DNA from: Paralithodes platypus
Lineage: Eukaryota; Arthropoda; Malacostraca; Decapoda; Lithodidae
Reading direction: 5' to 3'
Length of the DNA: 64,000 nucleotides
Assembly: GCA_032716605.1 (NCBI GenBank)
Contig: CM064552.1
Coordinates: 10,272,671 to 10,336,670, forward strand
Of the stretch, positions 1-10,899 are shown piece after piece (within the stretch, counting starts at the first letter, position 1; each line of letters begins with the position of its first letter). Both the position numbers and the translations under genes were made by a program. Below the pieces are notes generated by a model. It saw nothing but the letters and a program-made list of their open reading frames with translations, was not told the origin of the DNA and searched no databases.

Positions 1-630
1 TGTGAAATAAAATTACTAGACTGAATTACAATGTTAGTTTTAAATCTTCGGTATTGCATTAGCAAGGAAATTGTATATATAAAACTTTAAAAGTAAGTTA
101 CTGTTAAAATTAATATAACTTTAAAATTTAAAATAATAGAAACACCATATGTGGTAAAACTCATTAAAATTTATCGGAAATTTAACTTTAAAAACTACAA
201 ACCTATAAAATAATGAAATAAAATGAGCATGCACTGAATTAGAATATATTGCTTTTAAAATTGGTTACCTAATTCTTCGCCATGGCATTATCAAATTAAC
301 AGTTAAAAGTAATAACTGGTCCCACAGTACTTAATCTTTATCCTCGGTCACCTTCCACATTGTATTTATTATTATTATTAATATCTATAGAACGGCTTAT
401 TTACTTATTAAAATTTAAAACTTGCAAACAAACCAAAACTTTGACAAAGTCAATATAAAGTCAAAATAACCTCAACATCGGTGTTGAAAAAACGTTTGCT
501 AAAATTAATTAAAAAAGTTTGTTTGACCAGACCACTGAGTCTAGAACAAGACTCACAGGGCTTAAAATAAAATATAAGAAATATTATCTATAGAGCGGCG
601 TATTTAATTGCTTATTTATTTATTACTTTG
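1..630. other. AT-rich region without a gene
   Basis: No coding pattern is seen on either strand. A short (ATT)n run lies near 365-380. The word ATCTATAGARCGGCKTATTTA-like occurs twice (near 382 and 586), which suggests an old local duplication. Confidence 0.6.
411..475 (+). repeat. Copy of the AACTTGCA dispersed repeat
   Basis: A degenerate copy of the most frequent unexplained repeat in this window: AAACTTGCAAAC, then CAAACCAAAACT, then GACAAAGTCAATATAAAG. About 19 copies occur across the window, on both strands. Confidence 0.6.
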
Positions 631-835
631 TTTGCTCTCTAGACCTCAATCAAGCTTAAAATAAAGCACCCCTTGTGCATTTTTCTATAGAAAAAGGTCT
701 TAGTTTGCTCTGTAGACTTTCAATCCAACTTTACAAAAAAAACTTTTACATTTTTCGATAGAAAAAATGTGGTTTGCTCTTAGACTTCAATCAAGCTTAA
801 AAAGTACCCTTCGTACATATTTTGATAGAAAATTG
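631..835. repeat. Three imperfect tandem units of about 70 bp
   Basis: Units begin with TTTGCTC at 631, 703 and 773. Each continues with TAGACYTCAATC, an AAGCTTAAA-like segment and a TTTTTCTATAGAAAAA-like segment. Divergence between units is considerable. Confidence 0.65.
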
Positions 836-1248
836 TCCATACTATAATATTTTAGTATATTCTGTGCCCATGAAGACAATGTTCACCTGTTAATGTTCGA
901 GAAAGTATGAGCCGTTAGTACCGGACCTTGAAGGGAGCGCGGCGGATATTAGTATTGACGTTGAAAGTGACGGTCTGTCCTGTAGCGCCCTGAATCCCCC
1001 CTCCCCCTCCCCCATTTCTATTACAACCTCTAAATCCAGCCTAACGTGATATATACTCTATAAACATGAATGTAGCCAAATGATATGCTTACAGGGTAAA
1101 CTTTAAAATGATAACCAGGTGGAACAAGTACTAGGATACTTTATTAACAGTGTGATAGTGATGGAAGAATAGGTACGGTTACGAAGGATTGTAATATTTT
1201 GGCATGATTTGATAGCATAATACTTAAACAATGACCTTTCATATTAAT

Positions 1249-1354
1249 TGTCTTGATAGCATAATGCATAAATGTGCGGAATATTGGTGTGAGTATCCTA
1301 GGTTCGAGTCCTTGGAGAGTCTCATGTTGAGTTTAGAAGTAAAGTTTTGGTGAA
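1249..1354 (+). mobile_element. tRNA-headed SINE, family 1
   Basis: A box-A-like TAGCATAATGC is followed by a good RNA polymerase III B box, GGTTCGAGTCC (near 1301-1311). The non-tRNA body then follows (GTCTCATGTTGAG, TTTAGAAGTAAAG, TTGGTGA). The same head and body occur at 2967, 25909 and 51707, so it is a SINE and not a tRNA gene. A 5' fragment of the head also lies at about 1207. Confidence 0.7.
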
Positions 1355-1554
1355 AAAATATAAATTAATAAAATATTCCTTTGACCTCAAAGGTTTAAAT
1401 AAATACTAAAGACACTCAAAATAAATTGGTGCCTTTTTCGGTAGAAAAATGGCTCGGCCAAAGGCCGATTTCTTCTAAATTACATAAAAAGTTATAAAAA
1501 TGCCACACAAATGGGGCAAATGTAAGAAAGTTGAACTATCTTTTTAACTTAAAT

Positions 1555-1640
1555 TATAATGTAAAACTTGCAAAATAAACAAACAACTTAGAGGAATGCA
1601 GTAAAAAGACAATACCACTAATCAAAATTGCTAAGTATTA
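1555..1640 (+). repeat. Copy of the AACTTGCA dispersed repeat
   Basis: Contains TGTAAAACTTGCAAAATAAA, then AAAGACAATA and ACTAATCAAAATTGCTA, matching the family order seen at 36070 and 61447. Confidence 0.65.
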
Positions 1641-1646
1641 TATTTG

Positions 1647-1715
1647 ATGCAGTTTTTACCACCATGTACTCCCTGCTGGGTTAGGGTGGGTGCCCTAATG
1701 ATCGGGGACCTCAGT
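1647..1715 (+). repeat. Short dispersed repeat with GATCGGGGAC
   Basis: AGTTTTTACCACCA, a CTCCCTGCTG segment, TTAGGGTGGGTG and GATCGGGGACCT. It is closely matched at 7768-7845. Origin unknown. Confidence 0.55.
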
Positions 1716-2152
1716 GAATGGTTATCACAAATGTATAGAAAAGTGTTCACTAAATTTAAATCCACACTGTAATTCCTGCTTTCTTGTAGTTTTCCTTAAA
1801 TTTTATCAAGTTTATGAAGGGTCTATGGCATCAAAGCTTATTTGATTCGTACTGATCTTTCCTAAGCTTAATAAATCTGTCTAAGGGTAGCTGTGATGAA
1901 AGTAAAATTAGTTATTTGAGATGATATCTGAATCTTGCCAAAAATTGAATCCTGTAACCTATCTACAAATCCAGAATGTGAACGGAGGAGTGCCAGAAGG
2001 GATCTGCCCCTTGTACAGTACTGCTACCCTGAAATGTGGATTGAATGCAGTTAGTTAGTTCACAAATTGAATATTGGAACCGCGGAGCATATCTCTCGGG
2101 CGGGGGAGAACGGTTTTGGGTGGGGGGATTAACTTCAAAATTAAAGTATAAT

Positions 2153-2240
2153 TTTGGTGTGAGTATCCTAGGTTAGAGTCCTTGGAGTGCCACATGTATT
2201 TGTTGATTTCATTGAGTTTAGAAGTAAAGTTGTTGGTGTA
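2153..2240 (+). mobile_element. SINE family 1, 5'-truncated
   Basis: Starts at the GGTGTGAGTATCCTAGG segment with a mutated B box (GGTTAGAGTCC), then runs through the full body to TTGTTGGTG. The tRNA-like 5' head is missing. Confidence 0.65.
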
Positions 2241-2244
2241 ATGA

Positions 2245-2386
2245 CTTAAGGTGCTTATGTTCTGGGTGTGGTGTCCCGGGTTTGAATCCCGATAGGATCA
2301 TATGATGCCATTAGTTTATTAAATTCTGGTTGTGGTGTCCCGGGTTCGAATCCCGGGAGGACCATATGCGTTCATCAGTTTATTAA
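2245..2386 (+). mobile_element. Two adjacent tRNA-like SINE heads, family 2
   Basis: Two tandem units of about 65-77 bp. Each carries GTGTCCCGGG-TTYGAATCCCG, a strong T-arm/B-box stem, followed by ATATGAT or ATATGCG and a CAGTTTATTAA-like end. The T-arm stem is perfect in the second unit (CCCGGGTTCGAATCCCGGG). A whole tRNA cloverleaf cannot be drawn, so these are tRNA-derived repeats. Confidence 0.55.
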
Positions 2387-2966
2387 AGTAAATTTGAGTT
2401 TGTAATTGATAAGAATGGTGTTACTTATTAGATTTATAACTTTTATTTAAATGGGGTGGTAATTATTAGATTTATTACTTTTATTTTTATTTTATATTTT
2501 TAGTATATTCTGGGAGGGTAGGGGTGGGATTATGCTAGGAAAGGTAATTTTAAATTTAATGTTTTTAGCTGTAGAACTTTTACTTTATTTGTTTTTTGAG
2601 TATATTCCGGGCCCACGACTGCATCCTGAAAACTAGTAAGGTCATGAAACTGTCGCCTGCTAGCAAGCAACAAGGTTGTCAACGAGTATTGATTCCGAAA
2701 GTCAGGTCCTGCCCCCGAGGTGCCCGGGATATAGGGATGAACGGAGAGAGCGAGAGTTTGTTTATGTAGGCTTAGCTTCGGGGTATTAATTGTTCCACTG
2801 GTATCATTTATATTCCTTCGGAAGCAATGTTTGGAGAGTCTTGGCTCCCTCGGTATTAAGATGCGCATAAAGTTTATTCGATCATTATATAATTTCTGTG
2901 TTTTAGGAAGGTCTTGGGCAACTCAAATCTACCCAATATATCTTGGCCTTGTGCATAATTCTTTAA
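2387..2966. other. Intergenic region, no supported gene
   Basis: Mostly AT-rich with a moderately GC-rich patch at 2600-2860. The 112-codon open frame on the minus strand at 2530-2868 has no recognisable domain. AGTATATTCYGKGCCCAYGA occurs here (about 2598) and near 855, suggesting a small dispersed repeat. Confidence 0.5.
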
Positions 2967-3130
2967 CGGTCTTGATAGCGTAATGCATAAATGTGCAGAA
3001 TTTCTGTCTCCTAGGTTCGAGTCCTTGGAGTGCCACATGTACAGTGTTTTTCATTAAATTTACTTTAGTATTATCCTTGGAGTGTCCCATGTATTTTTCA
3101 TTGAGTTTTGGAAGTAAAGTGGGTTGGTGA
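2967..3130 (+). mobile_element. SINE family 1
   Basis: Head CTTGATAGCGTAATGCATAA, B box GGTTCGAGTCC and body to GGGTTGGTGA. An internal partial duplication of the CCTTGGAGTG..CATGTA segment lengthens the copy. Confidence 0.7.
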
Positions 3131-3957
3131 AAAAATATGAATGCATAGATTCTTCCTAAGCTGAATAAAAGCATTAATGATCGAATAAACTGAACGCTTC
3201 CTAATCCTGAAGGTGTTTATTAACTTAAAAGAATTTCCATCCTGGTGTTTTGGAAATATTTTAAGTTTGTAAGGGTTCTGTAAACATTGCTAACAGAGTA
3301 AATTTATACAAACTGAACTTGGCAAGGTAAAAGTGAATGGGAGAGCTTTGGTTACTGATTAGAGTTGCTTTCGTTAACTCCTAAGTTAAGGCAAGGAATT
3401 TATCTGCAGTATCCAAGCTTTAACCTAATTTATTTTACCGACGCTGATTTTAATTCACTGTTGTAAGTTTTTGATTTTTTTTGCTCCATGGTAAATAAAG
3501 AAAAATATGAGATGTGAATTGTATCTATACCATATAAGCCTATACATTTTGATATGCTGTATTGTTCAATGGATAGGTTAGGCTGAAAATAGAAGTACCT
3601 AGTTGTAGTAGTGACTAGTTATAAATAGTAAAATATGGTAGGAATAACTTTGGTAAAAGATGTGATAATGATTGGTTCTTAATGTTTTTGTAATTAGTCT
3701 GGCAGCTTAGTTAGAAATTTGAATGTAAAAGTTGCAAAAGAAACAAACACAAATGACTATATAAAGACTAAGTACTTGTCAAAATAGCAATTAGCAATAA
3801 AGTTTGAAATAGTATAAAGCAAGAGCAAATAATTTTGGCATAAGTGAAACTATTCTAGTTTGTGAGACTAATGGCAAATAACTGAAATAAGTTTGCAGTA
3901 AATGTTTTGATTTGATCCGGTACTCTCTAAGAATATAGAATATAAGAATATATATAT
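3131..3957. other. AT-rich region with scattered repeat pieces
   Basis: No gene seen. It contains one TTCCTAAGCTGAATAAA motif (3150-3169), which recurs at least ten times in the window, and a degenerate AACTTGCA repeat copy near 3722-3790. Confidence 0.5.
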
Positions 3958-4337
3958 GTTGTTCCCCAAGCTGCCTGGCCGAACAGCCCCAAGGCCATAA
4001 ACGAGCGCCCCCACAGAACCCTCCCTGCCGACCACAATAAAGCTTGGGTGACCGAAGCCACTCCATGGCGGGGAGCTGAGAGGGTGCGTAAACGCCCGGG
4101 AAACCAAAGCCCCACCCAGGGCCCTGTGCCCCTCAGCAATTATGAAGAGAAAGTTGGAGGGGCAAAGGAATAATGTGACGCTTTAGCTTCCAATCTTGGT
4201 AGATTGGGAGGTCAATCCACGGAAGAGACGCCGTCACTTGAGATCTAGAAAATATATAAGTAAAAGGAACAGTCAGAGTAAGCTATGGGTATGGCAGAGA
4301 TCGCTCAGGTCTCACTCTGATAGACCAGCCCATCGCC
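3958..4337 (-). mobile_element. Short retroelement with (AAC)n tail, copy 1
   Basis: On the minus strand it starts at GGCGATGGGCTGG, runs about 380 bp through a GC-rich 3' half and ends CAGCTTGGGGAACAAC. It is flanked by short ATATATA repeats, a possible target-site duplication. Its last 40 bases match the 3' end of the LINE at 48924-49433. Open frames inside it (translating as MEWLRSP-type peptides) shift between copies and are not genes. Confidence 0.7.
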
Positions 4338-4349
4338 ATATATACAGTA

Positions 4350-4915
4350 CAGTGGGCCCCACAAGGGTGCAGTTACCTAAGTCCGAGACATGCGCGCACC
4401 CTTGTAAAACGCACCCTTGGAGCTTAAGAACCTATGGGAAATTCACTATGTAGTCCGGGGACTCTTCAAACTTACCCTTTTTTCGCCCAATAACCCCTGA
4501 AAAACATGAACTAAGGAAAGAATACCTGCACAGTATAGAAATATGATTAGATATTAGATAGAATAGGGGTATTACACTCACTTTGGATGGTTTATGTATG
4601 CGTGGAGGTTGGGATGTTGGTCTTACTGAGGAGCCTCGGACCCTCAGTAAGACCAACATCCCAACCTCCACGCATACATAAACCATCCAAAGTGAGTGTA
4701 GTACCCATATTCTATCTAATATCTAATCACATTTCTATACTGTACAGGTATTCTTTCCTGAGTTCATGTTTTTTCAGGGGTTATTGGGCGAAAAAACCGC
4801 ACGCTTTGCTTTTTTCGCGCTTTTTCGCACCCTTGGATTATACGCACCACACGGACATCTGCCGCACGGTTGGAGAATCGCACCCTTTTAGTGCGCACCC
4901 TTGTGGGGCCGACTG
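4350..4915. mobile_element. 566-bp foldback MITE with TA-flanked CAGT ends
   Basis: Begins TA|CAGTGGGCCCCACAAGG and ends with the complement, GGGGCCGACTG|TA. The inner part is a long hairpin centred near 4629, with arms of roughly 170-190 bp (TTGGTCTTACTGAG/CTCAGTAAGACCAA at the tip). TA target duplication and CAGT termini suggest a Tc1/mariner-pogo relationship. No transposase is encoded. Confidence 0.7.
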
Positions 4916-4943
4916 TATACAATATACAGTACTATACAGTACC

Positions 4944-5209
4944 AATCTACCAAGATTGGAAGCCAAAGCGTCACATTTTTCCCTTGCCCCTCAACTTTCT
5001 CTTCATAATTGCTGAGGGGCACAGGGCCCTGGGTGGGGCTTTGGTTTCCCGGGCGTTTCCGCACCCTCCTCAGCTCCCCGCCATGGAGTGGCTTCGGTCC
5101 TCCAGGCTTTATTGTGGTCGGCGGGGAGGGTTCTGTGGGGGCGCTCGGTTATGGCCTTGCTCGGGGCCTTGGGGCTGTTCGGCCAGGCAGCTTGGGGAAC
5201 AACAACAAC
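4944..5209 (+). mobile_element. Short retroelement with (AAC)n tail, copy 2
   Basis: 5'-shortened relative to copies 1 and 5; it starts at AATCTACCAAGATTGG and ends CTTGGGGAACAACAACAAC. It is in opposite orientation to copy 1, with the foldback MITE between them, so 3958-5209 reads as one large imperfect inverted repeat. Confidence 0.7.
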
Positions 5210-6310
5210 TATATATTATAGTTGCAAATGCAAAATGCAGTATCCCTAAGTGAAGTGTTGGTATAGAACTTTTAAATTATAAATTAATGTATAAGTAAAA
5301 GATTTACCTAATGGTGTAAGGAGTAAATTACCTGAAATAATTTAAAAATAATAGAAGCAAACTTTAATTGTCCATTTATAACTAGATCCTTCCTAAGCTG
5401 AGTAAAGTGGATTAATGGTCTATAAAATTTGAAAAGTAGTTTAATAGGCTGGCTGGAAGGCTAAGAATTAAATATATTTTTTTTAACCTGAAGAAAGTAA
5501 CTATTGCATTTATATAACATCCAGTTCAGTCTAAGAATAGTGTAATCTGTATAATTGGGGCTGAAAATTTGACTTTGATGCTCTGAGGAATTTGCCTATA
5601 AAATAAGATACCATGGCTGACTCTTCCCAAATGCTAGAAATATTAGCTTTATTTCTCTAGTACAGTAACCGTTCTCTGAAAGTAAATTTTTGGGCAGATT
5701 ATTGTAGATTAACATAAACTCTAATTGGTCATTTGGGATATATAGCTGTATTTAAGAGAGGATTGAAAAATAGTTTAAATTTGACGGTATATATCCTTAA
5801 AATACTTTGAATCGGAAGGTTACATTTTTGTTATTTTTGCTTATGGCTCAAACTTGGTTATAGTTTATGAGAAGAGTAGTTATTAATACAGTACTGTACC
5901 TATATATGGTAATAAGGATTATCTTTTATGTTACTAGGGAAGACTGATGGAGATAGTGATGCCTTGGTCTATAGTACAGTATGAAAGTTAGATTTTAGTT
6001 ATAGGTATAATCAATAGGCTTTTAGTTCATAGTTTTATAGAATTACTACTACATTAGGTATAATTAATAGGCTTTTAGTTAGTTCATAGTTTTATTGAAT
6101 GATTAGTACAATTGGTATAGGTTTAGTTCATACATAGTTTTATAAAATTATTACTAAATTTGTAAAGGGCTTATTTGTTATATTTTTGATTTATGTATTT
6201 ATTTGTCTGTTTAACATGGAGCTAACAATGTCACTAACCCATGGTGTATTAATCCTTTTGGAATGCAATATATTTGTCCATATTCTGGCTTTTTGACAAA
6301 TTTGAGCAGT
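5210..6310. other. AT-rich region without a gene
   Basis: Nothing coding. Three imperfect units of about 60-65 bp (about 5999-6145) share AGGCTTTTAGTT and CATAGTTTTAT segments. One CCTTCCTAAGCTGAGTAAA motif lies at about 5388. Confidence 0.5.
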
Positions 6311-6314
6311 TTAA

Positions 6315-6743
6315 CCCGTACAGCCCCAGCGACGCGTCGGCGATGTATGTAACGCACAGCCCCAGAGACGCGCCTGGCGCGTCACCCTAATTGCGCCGAC
6401 CGTAACCTCGGGTGTAGCGACTCAAGAGGGCTCAGATTTGTATGAGAACTGTGTACGTATCCCACGCAACCGTGCCGATGGTTGAAAACTCTCAAAGTCC
6501 ACGTGCGTGCGCGTGAGCGCGCAATAACCTGTTTTTTTGGGGTAATTGCCTTCAATTTTTTACTCTTGTAAAATACGTTTTCGGGGGCTCTGTAGGACCA
6601 TTCTTTAAGCTTTTTGAGCGGTTTTTCGTGGTTTTTCCTTCATTCCTAACCCATTCGCTATTGTTTCTGGAATAAAACAATTTTTTGAAAACCGGCCGGG
6701 TTCTGGTGAACAAACATTACAAAACTAGCCGGGGCTGGACGGG
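6315..6743 (+). mobile_element. piggyBac-like MITE, family A, copy 1
   Basis: Flanked by TTAA on both sides (6311-6314, 6744-6747), with termini CCCGTACAGCCCC and GGGGCTGGACGGG. TTAA duplication with ends starting CCC is characteristic of piggyBac. The 429-bp body is non-coding and is shared, in inverse orientation, with 32187-32623 and 62787-63223. The left end carries several GACGCG/CGCGTC words. Confidence 0.75.
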
Positions 6744-7089
6744 TTAAGAGGGACCTTGGAGAGTCTCAAGGGCAATGACTAGATCAACCTTCTAACTCTC
6801 ACAGCCCCTACCTAAGCTGAATAAAATATCCATTAGCCAGAATAAAGGAAGTAATTGTATACTGAAAGTTAAAGATGCAAGTTCTGTTTGTATAGATGAT
6901 TAAAGTTTACTTTTTGAGATTCAGTTGTAGATGATGCATAATTATTGTGATTGAGTTTTAATATTGACAACTTGAGTTTAATAGAAAGAAATTAATAAAA
7001 ACAATTGAAAAGTAAAATTATAAAAAAAAATATGATTGAAAAATATTGAAAAAATATTGCTTGTAAAATACTTTGAAATTAAAGTAATT

Positions 7090-7455
7090 AAATCTATACT
7101 CTGGTACATACCCCATAGTTTGGGTTTGCCGACTTGAGAGAGCCCACACAGGGAGTTTAACATTAAATAAATATATTTTTTGGAATATTTGAGCATTTAT
7201 CCAAAGACTATGAAAAATTAAAGTAATGAAATTGGGTGTTTATATACTCAGGCACATACCCCATAGCTGGGGTTGGCAGACTTGAGACAGAGCCCAAATG
7301 GAAATTAAAATTTAATTAAATCTTAGTCTTTGTCAAAATACTTTGCAATTAAAGTAATGAATTTGGGAATTTGTATATACTCTGGCACATACCCCATAGG
7401 TGGGGTTGGCCAACTTGAGACAGAGCAGGAAAAATTATATCTATATACTCAGGCC
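7090..7455 (-). mobile_element. Serial copies of a LINE 3' tail
   Basis: Three copies spaced about 140 bp apart, plus a fourth partial (near 7440), of a 60-bp segment containing TATACTCWGGCACATACCCC, ATAG, a GGGGTTGGC segment and GACTTGAGACAGAGC. The same segment forms the 3' end of the LINE at 47719-49554, where a (TATC)n tract adjoins it. Flanking ATTAAAGTAAT sequence is repeated too, so the later copies look like local duplication rather than independent insertions. Confidence 0.6.
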
Positions 7456-7559
7456 CAATCCCAATTTTCCTAGAAAATAAACATAAAATAGAAGTACTAG
7501 AAATTTTGTGATATTTAAAAGTTGTCATTTTTCTATTAAGCCTACTCAAAGTTGTCTTT

Positions 7560-9341
7560 ATTAATACTGGATATAGAAGCTATGCATATTTTTTTACAAC
7601 TGCATAATACAGTAATGAAATCTTTAATGGAATGATGGTTTAGAATGTGCATTGTTTTGTATATGTTTGAAGACTAATTAAGTATTGATTTATGAAGGCA
7701 ATGTAATTCCCTCTGAAAATATAAGGCCTGGTATATTTAAGAGGAAAATTATATATGCTTTCAAAATTATTCAGTTTTTACCACTACACTCCTTGCTCAA
7801 GAGCTGGGGTAGGGTGGGTGTCCTGATGATCGGGGACTTACAAATCGATACTTAAAATAATTTTTAATAAATATACAAAAATTAAAATATATGAAGTAGA
7901 TATTATTTTACTCTATATACTTTAGTAGATGTTGTCAAGGACTGTCTACTTGACATCACTAAAAGTTTGCACATTCTAAAATGTATTCGGTCGAGATGCT
8001 CTTTAGCCATAAATAAGTACATGCTATGAAATCTATTGAACCTATTGGAGAAAAAGTAATTTAGGGTACAGCATAAGATTTGTATGCAGTGTCATAAGAT
8101 TTGTATGCAGTATTTTAATGAGTTATATTAATAGAAAATGCCTACTGAAATCTAAGTTTGAGATTAAATATTTATGGAAATGTACTTGTGCATTTCGATA
8201 TATATTAATGTCCCTTGATTTTTGTTTATTTATATTGCAAAGAAAATGGACTGCTTACAAATTTGGTTCTGTATTTTAATATATGATAGGCCAACCTTCT
8301 TGAAACTCTAAAAGGCTAGAAGAAATGGGCTGAAAGTTTTGTATCCTATTCCCTGGCTGACTCTTCCCAAATTATGAAAATCCCATGCTTGATTCCTGTT
8401 TATTGATAATGGTTAAGAATATTGGGCAATTATAAAAGACTATTCTATTATAATTAAGCCAGATATCTTTGCCACTAAGATTAATAATGGGTAATCACTT
8501 TATGTGAGATTTCTTGGGAAGAGTTGACCAGGAAATAGGTGTGATAATAGTTTATTTACTTTAGCCTTTTTAGTTAACCCATTGAGGAATATGAATCACT
8601 AAGTTAATTTTGGTTACCTGACTATTATATGCAGCTTAGGAAGACTTGAGCAATGAGAGGGTTAATAGTAATGTATTAACCCTTGAGATTGATCTGGTAC
8701 TTCCTAAGCTGAATATAATTGAATGCTAGCCAATATTCCCAAAGTGCATCATATTTGAATTGGTTTAGAATTTTGGCCTTTATATATTTACTGCTATTAC
8801 TGAAAGTAATATATGACTGATAAATATATATGATAAATATGACTAAGTTAATTCTGGATATTTGATTATTTTAGGTTTCTTTAGAATTATTTTGGCATTT
8901 ATGCTCTTATTATTCCTAAAGTGCATATAATTTGTTTTAGCCAGCATGACTTGTTAATTCTGGCTATTGGATGATTTTATTAAGCTTTGGAAGGATCTGG
9001 GACTAATTGAGTTTTATACTTTATTATTCCTAGAGGTTTTCCTAAAGTGCATAAAATTTCTCCTTAGTCAGCATGACTTATTCTTTTATGAGAGGGTTAA
9101 AGGTTCATGATTCCATTGGTGTACTTATTTTTGCTTAAGAGTGTAGTGTATCATGTAAGCAATGGTTTGGCTGCATTTATGTAGGTTTAAAACTTTATAT
9201 CTTTGGTTTGCATATTTTAATGTTGGTTTGTCTATCACTGACTGAAAAAATCTGCCAATAATACCTTAAAGATTTAAAAATAGCTGGTAAATTTAAAGTA
9301 TTTACATTGGTACAAATACATTATTTTACTGTGCATATGCC
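7560..9341. other. AT-rich region without a gene
   Basis: No coding pattern. It contains a GATCGGGGAC repeat copy (7768-7845), a 23-bp direct duplication of CATAAGATTTGTATGCAGT near 8071-8110, a TTCCTAAGCTGAATA motif at about 8700, and loosely repeated phrases (TAATTCTGG, AAAGTGCATAA) between 8600 and 9110. Confidence 0.5.
7768..7845 (+). repeat. Short dispersed repeat with GATCGGGGAC
   Basis: Second copy of the element at 1647-1715: AGTTTTTACCAC, CTCCTTGCT, TAGGGTGGGTG and GATGATCGGGGACTT. Confidence 0.55.
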
Positions 9342-9427
9342 ATTTATGAAAATACACTTTCTTTGCATGTTAAGTGAAAATATCACTTAACATGCAAAGA
9401 AAGTAATATAGTATTTTCATAAATAAC
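9342..9427. repeat. Palindrome with about 36-bp arms
   Basis: ATTTATGAAAATAC..CTTTGCATGTTAAGTGA is followed, after a short AAATA loop, by its complement TCACTTAACATGCAAAG..GTATTTTCATAAAT. The inner 24 bp of each arm match exactly; a few bases are inserted in the outer right arm. Confidence 0.8.
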
Positions 9428-9596
9428 ATTCATAATAAAAGTAATAAATTTGTTACTGTATACAGATATTTTACTAAGATTTGTTTAGCGACTTTATAAA
9501 TCATTAAAAGTTTCTTTGGCTGTTATGTGATAGTTGACCATATTTATATACTTCACACTCAAGATATAAAGTTTAGTAACCTAGAATGAACAGTGA

Positions 9597-9832
9597 CAAC
9601 CAAAGATCATTATGAACTCTGGATATGTTCAACCATCATTACTAAAAGAGCTTAACCAAAGTATATGGTAGCCAAGTTCTTTTGAGTGATGTGGTTGAAT
9701 GTTCTAGAATCAAAGATGATTATGAAATTTGGATATGTTCAACCATACTTACTTACTGAATGAGGTAAACCAAAGTGTACCTATTTATGGTAGCCAAGTT
9801 CTTTTAAGTAATGTGGTTGAATGTTCTAGAAG
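9597..9832. repeat. Tandem duplication of about 120 bp
   Basis: Both units contain ACCAAAGATCATTATGAA or its variant, GGATATGTTCAACCAT, a GGTAGCCAAGTTCTTTT segment and GTGGTTGAATGTTCTAGAA. Confidence 0.75.
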
Positions 9833-10463
9833 CATAATGATAAAGTTCAGAGCCTTCATTATTTGTCTGGTCTTAAAGTCTTAAGATTGCAAGTAACGTT
9901 TCTCTGAATGAGTCTTTGTTGTTTTAACTTCATTCTGGTTGCATAAGTGGTCTTATGGCTTTAGTGCATTTGAAACTTAACCTCTCACTAGCCAATGCTT
10001 GTGATTGGTTCCATAAATCTTTCATAACTTTGATTTTGGCTAATGTCACAATATTTTTAGTCTGTTTAATAAAATATTGTGAAGTTTCCAGAAACAAAGT
10101 TTAAACTACTGAAAGGGTTATGGGACCAAGAGCAAGCTCTAGTCAGTGTGAGGTAAAGTTTCAAATGCACATAGTTTTTGGTGAAAAATGGAAGGGTATG
10201 AATCAGCCTATCCTTAATAGAAAATTTTCAAATGGCCCAAATGTTGGGAGGCCACCCCCTAGACTTTATCACTGAAAATCCCCAGAATGTTTAAGTCCAG
10301 GGAAAATTCTGGGGGTTTGGACTTAGGAAAAATTTCCCAAGTTCCAGACTGGTCAAGACCAGTCAGGGACTTGGGAAATTTCTCCCAAGTCCAAACGAAT
10401 GAAATTTTTCAGTCTAGTGGAACTTAGAAAACAAATTCAGTGGTGTAAACTTGAGAATATTTC

Positions 10464-10725
10464 ACAAGTCCAGTTCTGATTATCATCAGACTGGACTTTT
10501 GAAATGTTCCCAAGTTTACACCTCTGAAATTTTTATAAGTTTCACTAGACTTTGAAAAATTTCAGTCTTTGCCACTTTGCACAATTTTGCTGAACAAGTC
10601 CAGTTCTGATTATCATCAGACTGGACTTTTGAAATGTTCCCAAGTTTACACCACTGAAATTTTTATAAGTTTCACTAGACTTTGAAAAATTTCAGTCTTT
10701 GCCACTTTGCACAATTTTGCTGAAC
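10464..10725. repeat. Tandem duplication of 130 bp containing a hairpin
   Basis: Two almost identical 130-bp units (ACCTCTG in the first, ACCACTG in the second). Each begins with a hairpin: AAGTCCAG TTCTGATTATCATCAGA CTGGACTT. The surrounding 10.2-10.9 kb is rich in related hairpins such as GACTGGTCAAGACCAGTC. Confidence 0.85.
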
Positions 10726-10899
10726 ATATCTGAACTGTGGACTTGTAACAAAATTCCAAAGTCCAAACCAATGCAAAATTTTTCCTGAGTCCAGTCTATG
10801 ACTGGAAAACTTTGAAAATATTTGGTGGTTTGGCCTTTGGAAAATTGTGCATGTCCACAGTTCTGATATGTTCGGAGCTCTGACTGGCAAAATTTTGCA

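Noticed and set aside
1249..2386. tRNA genes at the GGTTCGAGTCC and GGTTCGAATCC boxes
   Set aside because: No full cloverleaf can be formed, and the same sequences continue into SINE bodies repeated elsewhere.
2530..2868. 112-codon minus-strand frame as a gene
   Set aside because: No domain, no homologous feature, low-complexity surroundings; chance length is plausible.
3791..5253. Open frames of 70-142 codons such as MEWLRSP and MLRGTGPWVG peptides, also at 33165-33960 and 53583-53894
   Set aside because: They lie in the GC-rich half of non-coding (AAC)n elements, occur in all frames and shift between copies.
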